DNA of 6,859 nucleotides, from positions 1 through 6,859 of the forward strand of contig DBOL01000003.1 in NCBI GenBank assembly GCA_002299555.1. The letters run 5' to 3'. This document shows positions 4,332 through 6,859 of this stretch, piece after piece. Numbering within the stretch: the first letter of the stretch is position 1; each line of letters begins with the position of its first letter. The position numbers and the translations under genes are program-made. The notes beneath the pieces were generated by a model. The model made no database searches. It worked only from the letters and a program-made list of their open reading frames with translations, and was not told the DNA's origin. Source of the stretch: Candidatus Aminicenantes bacterium UBA647 (GTDB lineage Bacteria > Acidobacteriota > Aminicenantia > UBA2199).

Positions 4332-6859
4332 ATGACTATAAAAATACTTAGACCGCTTTTCATTATATTAGTAATTTTCACCACAATTTCCATTTCTGCA
4401 AACTCAGTCTCACTCCCTGCAGGAGTTTCGATCCACCGTCTGGACAACGGTATGGAAGTACTGCTCATAAGGAATCCCGGACTACCAATGACGGGTGCAA
4501 ACATGGTTGTAAAGGTAGGCTCTGCGTATGAAACATTCGCAACAAGCGGAATGAGTCACATGCTTGAACATCTCCTTTTTAACGGAACTAAATCCAGAAC
4601 TCAAAAAGAACTTTATAACGACACAGACAGCATTGGCGGATATAACAATGCCAATACATCTGATTATTTCACAAACTATATGATGGTGACTCCTTCAGAA
4701 AATTTTGAGAAAGGGCTTGAGATCCAGGCAGACATGTTGTTCAACTCCATCCTCCCGAGAAAAAAATTCAAAAAAGAGAAGGGGATCGTTCTTGAAGAGA
4801 TCTCGAAAAGCCTTGCAGAACCTGCAGAACAAATTGAACGGAATGTGATATCAATCCTCTTCAAAGGACATGCCCTCTCTCTGCCTACTCTGGGGACATA
4901 TTCAACAATTGAATCTATGAAAAGAGATGAAGTATATGCATTCTATAAGAACAATTACGTTCCCAATAATATGATCCTGAGCGTTGTCGGTGATTTTGAA
5001 ATAAAGGAGATGATGACACTTATCAACAAGGTTTATGGTGGACAGGCAGCTATCAATGTATCAAGACCTGAGATCAGAGAGTGGAGTACCGGCTTCAACA
5101 TGCCGGTGACAGGATCAGAAATTTCCGGAAATTTCAACAGATTTTACAGCGGGAAAGAGACTGTACTGCAAAGGTTCTTCAGAATTAATAAAGACCTGAG
5201 GCCGGGACATATTAAAATTCTCGATGTAACTCTCAAAAGAGAGGCGAAAAAAGCTGGACTCCTTTTCCGGAAAAAATTCCCTGACGTTGTAAGGTCGGTA
5301 AAACTTTCCCTCCATGCAACACCTTTCAGGAATTTTATTGAAGTGAAGGCAACATTGAAGACTGCTGACAAGTTAGATCTGATATCTGAAGAGATTGGAT
5401 CGTTCATGGGATCCATCGACCTGTCAATGGATAAAGTTTCTGTTAATTCTGAAATATTAAAAGCCAGGACAAATTATCTTAAAAATGTTGAAAAACCTCA
5501 TATGTTCGGAATTTTCAATGCCCATTATTTTGCTGTTAACGGAATAGAAGCAGTCCTCTCTTTATATTCAGGGGCAGAATTTCATTCCATATCTGAAGAA
5601 CTGAAAACAATAAAGTTATCGTCATCTCCAGTTACTCTGATCCAGAATCCTTCACCTGAGAACATCGAAAATAAAGTAGAAACAAAAACCACAACCAGGT
5701 TTTATAACGATAGTGAAAAAGGGAAATCTCTGATAGTAACTGACAATGGAGGATCTAACCTTCTTGCCGTCCACTATCTGTTCAAACACAAAGCGAAGTA
5801 TGAATCACAATTCGGGCAGGATGCCTCAAAGATCTTACACAAATGTTTCGGGACCAGACTTAAATCTGAAAAGAACGTAAAGAGGACAGCACCCTTCGGG
5901 TTAACATTCAAAGTAAACGACAATCCTTTCTTCCCGATGGATGACATATATTTACATCCTGATTTCGGCTATATCAGAATCGAAGGACTGGCAGATGATG
6001 TCCCTTCTGTTATAAATTTTCTTAATGAAGAACTGAGCAATTTCAAACCCACTGAGGCAGAATTTAAAAAAGCCGTTGCGGAAATGAACAGGATGCACTC
6101 ACCAATGATGATGCGGGGCAATGTTGCGAAAAAAATATTTGATAAAGAGTATGCTGCAGAGATCTTAGCAAAAGACAAGTATCCGGCCAAAGAAGGAAAG
6201 ATCACTTTTGATGGCCTGGTTAAATTCTCAGAAAAATATTTCAGCCCAAAAAATATGATCGTCTCCATATCATCTCCTGAAAAAACAGATGCGGTAGATA
6301 AATTATTCATCAATTTTTTCACAGAGAAGAATAGTGATGAACAAGATGCATGGGAACCGGAATTCAGAATGAGAGAAAAACCGGTGAATATAGAAAAAAG
6401 CGGAAAAAGCAAAAGATCTTATCTTTTCTGGGGTTTTACTAAAAAAATTGACGCGAAGGATAAGACCGCACTTAAGGCTTTATCACTGTATCTGTCTGAC
6501 ATTATCGTTTTTGATATAAGAGAGAAAAGAGGGATGGCATACAGGATGAGCGCTGGCATTAAACTGAAAAGGGACAAAGCAGTATTTTTTATAAATATGG
6601 GAACACGCCCAGGGAATGTTGATAAAATTGTTCCTGTATTTCCTGAATTTTTTAAAGGAAAAAGCGTCAACAAACTGACTGATAAAGGATTAAAACGACT
6701 TGTAAACATGTATCTTGGAAGGATGAAGTTCAGAAGACTTTCCAGTATTAACAGGGCTTATTATCTTGCCCACTCGCTCTATTTTAATAATGATATCAAT
6801 TATGATTCAAAATTCTTTGCAGAATTGAAAAAGATCAAAGTGGAAGATATCAGGAAAGT
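4332..6859 (+). CDS. Exported M16 zinc metallopeptidase, two fused units, 3' end cut by window
   Basis: At least 842 residues are visible without a stop codon, and the frame runs off the right edge. A signal peptide (1-23, cleavage likely after ISA) predicts export to the periplasm or cell surface. The first unit carries the inverted zinc motif H76-M-L-E79-H80 and the third ligand E156 in VLEEI, 76 residues after H80, then the family's LGTYSTIESM (187-196) and NNYVPNNMILSVVGD (207-221). The second unit has lost the zinc motif: the aligned segment is K500-I-L-H503-K504, exactly 424 residues later. It keeps the R/Y-type motif IREKRGMAYRMSAG (R730, Y737), which is degenerate in the first unit (FRKKFPDVV, 312-320). 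One active and one inactive half fits pitrilysin- or fused-M16-type peptidases, which degrade peptides inside a closing chamber. By comparison with such proteins only a few dozen residues should be missing. Specificity is unknown. Confidence 0.92.
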   Translation, partial: MTIKILRPLFIILVIFTTISISANSVSLPAGVSIHRLDNGMEVLLIRNPGLPMTGANMVVKVGSAYETFATSGMSHMLEHLLFNGTKSRTQKELYNDTDSIGGYNNANTSDYFTNYMMVTPSENFEKGLEIQADMLFNSILPRKKFKKEKGIVLEEISKSLAEPAEQIERNVISILFKGHALSLPTLGTYSTIESMKRDEVYAFYKNNYVPNNMILSVVGDFEIKEMMTLINKVYGGQAAINVSRPEIREWSTGFNMPVTGSEISGNFNRFYSGKETVLQRFFRINKDLRPGHIKILDVTLKREAKKAGLLFRKKFPDVVRSVKLSLHATPFRNFIEVKATLKTADKLDLISEEIGSFMGSIDLSMDKVSVNSEILKARTNYLKNVEKPHMFGIFNAHYFAVNGIEAVLSLYSGAEFHSISEELKTIKLSSSPVTLIQNPSPENIENKVETKTTTRFYNDSEKGKSLIVTDNGGSNLLAVHYLFKHKAKYESQFGQDASKILHKCFGTRLKSEKNVKRTAPFGLTFKVNDNPFFPMDDIYLHPDFGYIRIEGLADDVPSVINFLNEELSNFKPTEAEFKKAVAEMNRMHSPMMMRGNVAKKIFDKEYAAEILAKDKYPAKEGKITFDGLVKFSEKYFSPKNMIVSISSPEKTDAVDKLFINFFTEKNSDEQDAWEPEFRMREKPVNIEKSGKSKRSYLFWGFTKKIDAKDKTALKALSLYLSDIIVFDIREKRGMAYRMSAGIKLKRDKAVFFINMGTRPGNVDKIVPVFPEFFKGKSVNKLTDKGLKRLVNMYLGRMKFRRLSSINRAYYLAHSLYFNNDINYDSKFFAELKKIKVEDIRK

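Noticed and set aside
5969..6412. Minus-strand open frame of 147 codons, the longest antisense frame in the peptidase gene
   Set aside because: It lies entirely antisense to a well-supported M16 coding region, has no recognisable domain, and its Ser/Phe/Leu-rich composition is what complementing Glu/Lys-rich coding DNA gives. The other antisense frames are rejected for the same reason.
1..6859. CRISPR array, insertion-sequence ends, tRNA or riboswitch
   Set aside because: I read the spacers for regularly spaced repeats, paired inverted ends with target duplications, cloverleaf-like arms and conserved riboswitch cores and saw none. Three coding regions fill most of the window.

Overview
The window looks like part of a Gram-negative-type bacterial chromosome of fairly low G+C, with AT-rich spacers. 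Two predicted exported proteins, a sodium-coupled symporter, sigma70-like promoters and good Shine-Dalgarno sites all point that way. A sulfatase-fold/TPR fusion next to an exported two-unit M16 peptidase recalls protein- and polymer-degrading anaerobes such as Acidobacteriota/Aminicenantes-like lineages. That placement is a guess from gene style. No phylogenetic marker is present.

Layout: positions 1-509 carry no intact gene. A near-perfect Shine-Dalgarno on the minus strand at the extreme left edge suggests a divergent gene starting just outside the window. The middle of this spacer (about 225-441) reads like a short, stop- and frameshift-ridden coding remnant. Three plus-strand genes follow. 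(1) 510-2579 is a 689-residue exported protein with an alkaline-phosphatase/sulfatase-fold domain, Thr instead of Cys at the nucleophile position, and about seven C-terminal TPR repeats. (2) 2737-4200 is a 487-residue sodium:solute symporter of the PutP-like branch. (3) 4332-6859 is an exported M16 zinc metallopeptidase with two fused M16 units, running off the right edge with only its far C-terminus missing.

The genes share an orientation but are separated by 157 and 131 bp. Genes 2 and 3 each have a good sigma70-type promoter candidate with a 17-bp spacer, and gene 1 has a weaker one. They are therefore more likely neighbouring single transcription units than one tight operon. Extracytoplasmic peptide breakdown (M16) and sodium-driven uptake of amino acids or related solutes could be complementary, but this rests on adjacency alone. 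The role of the sulfatase-fold/TPR protein is unknown.

I found no mobile element, CRISPR array, RNA gene or clear novel multi-gene system. The points most worth a second look are a 12-A run exactly at the sulfatase/TPR junction, where slippage by one base either way truncates the protein after the catalytic domain; the split of the M16 active-site motifs between the two fused units; and the altered sodium-site motif in the symporter.
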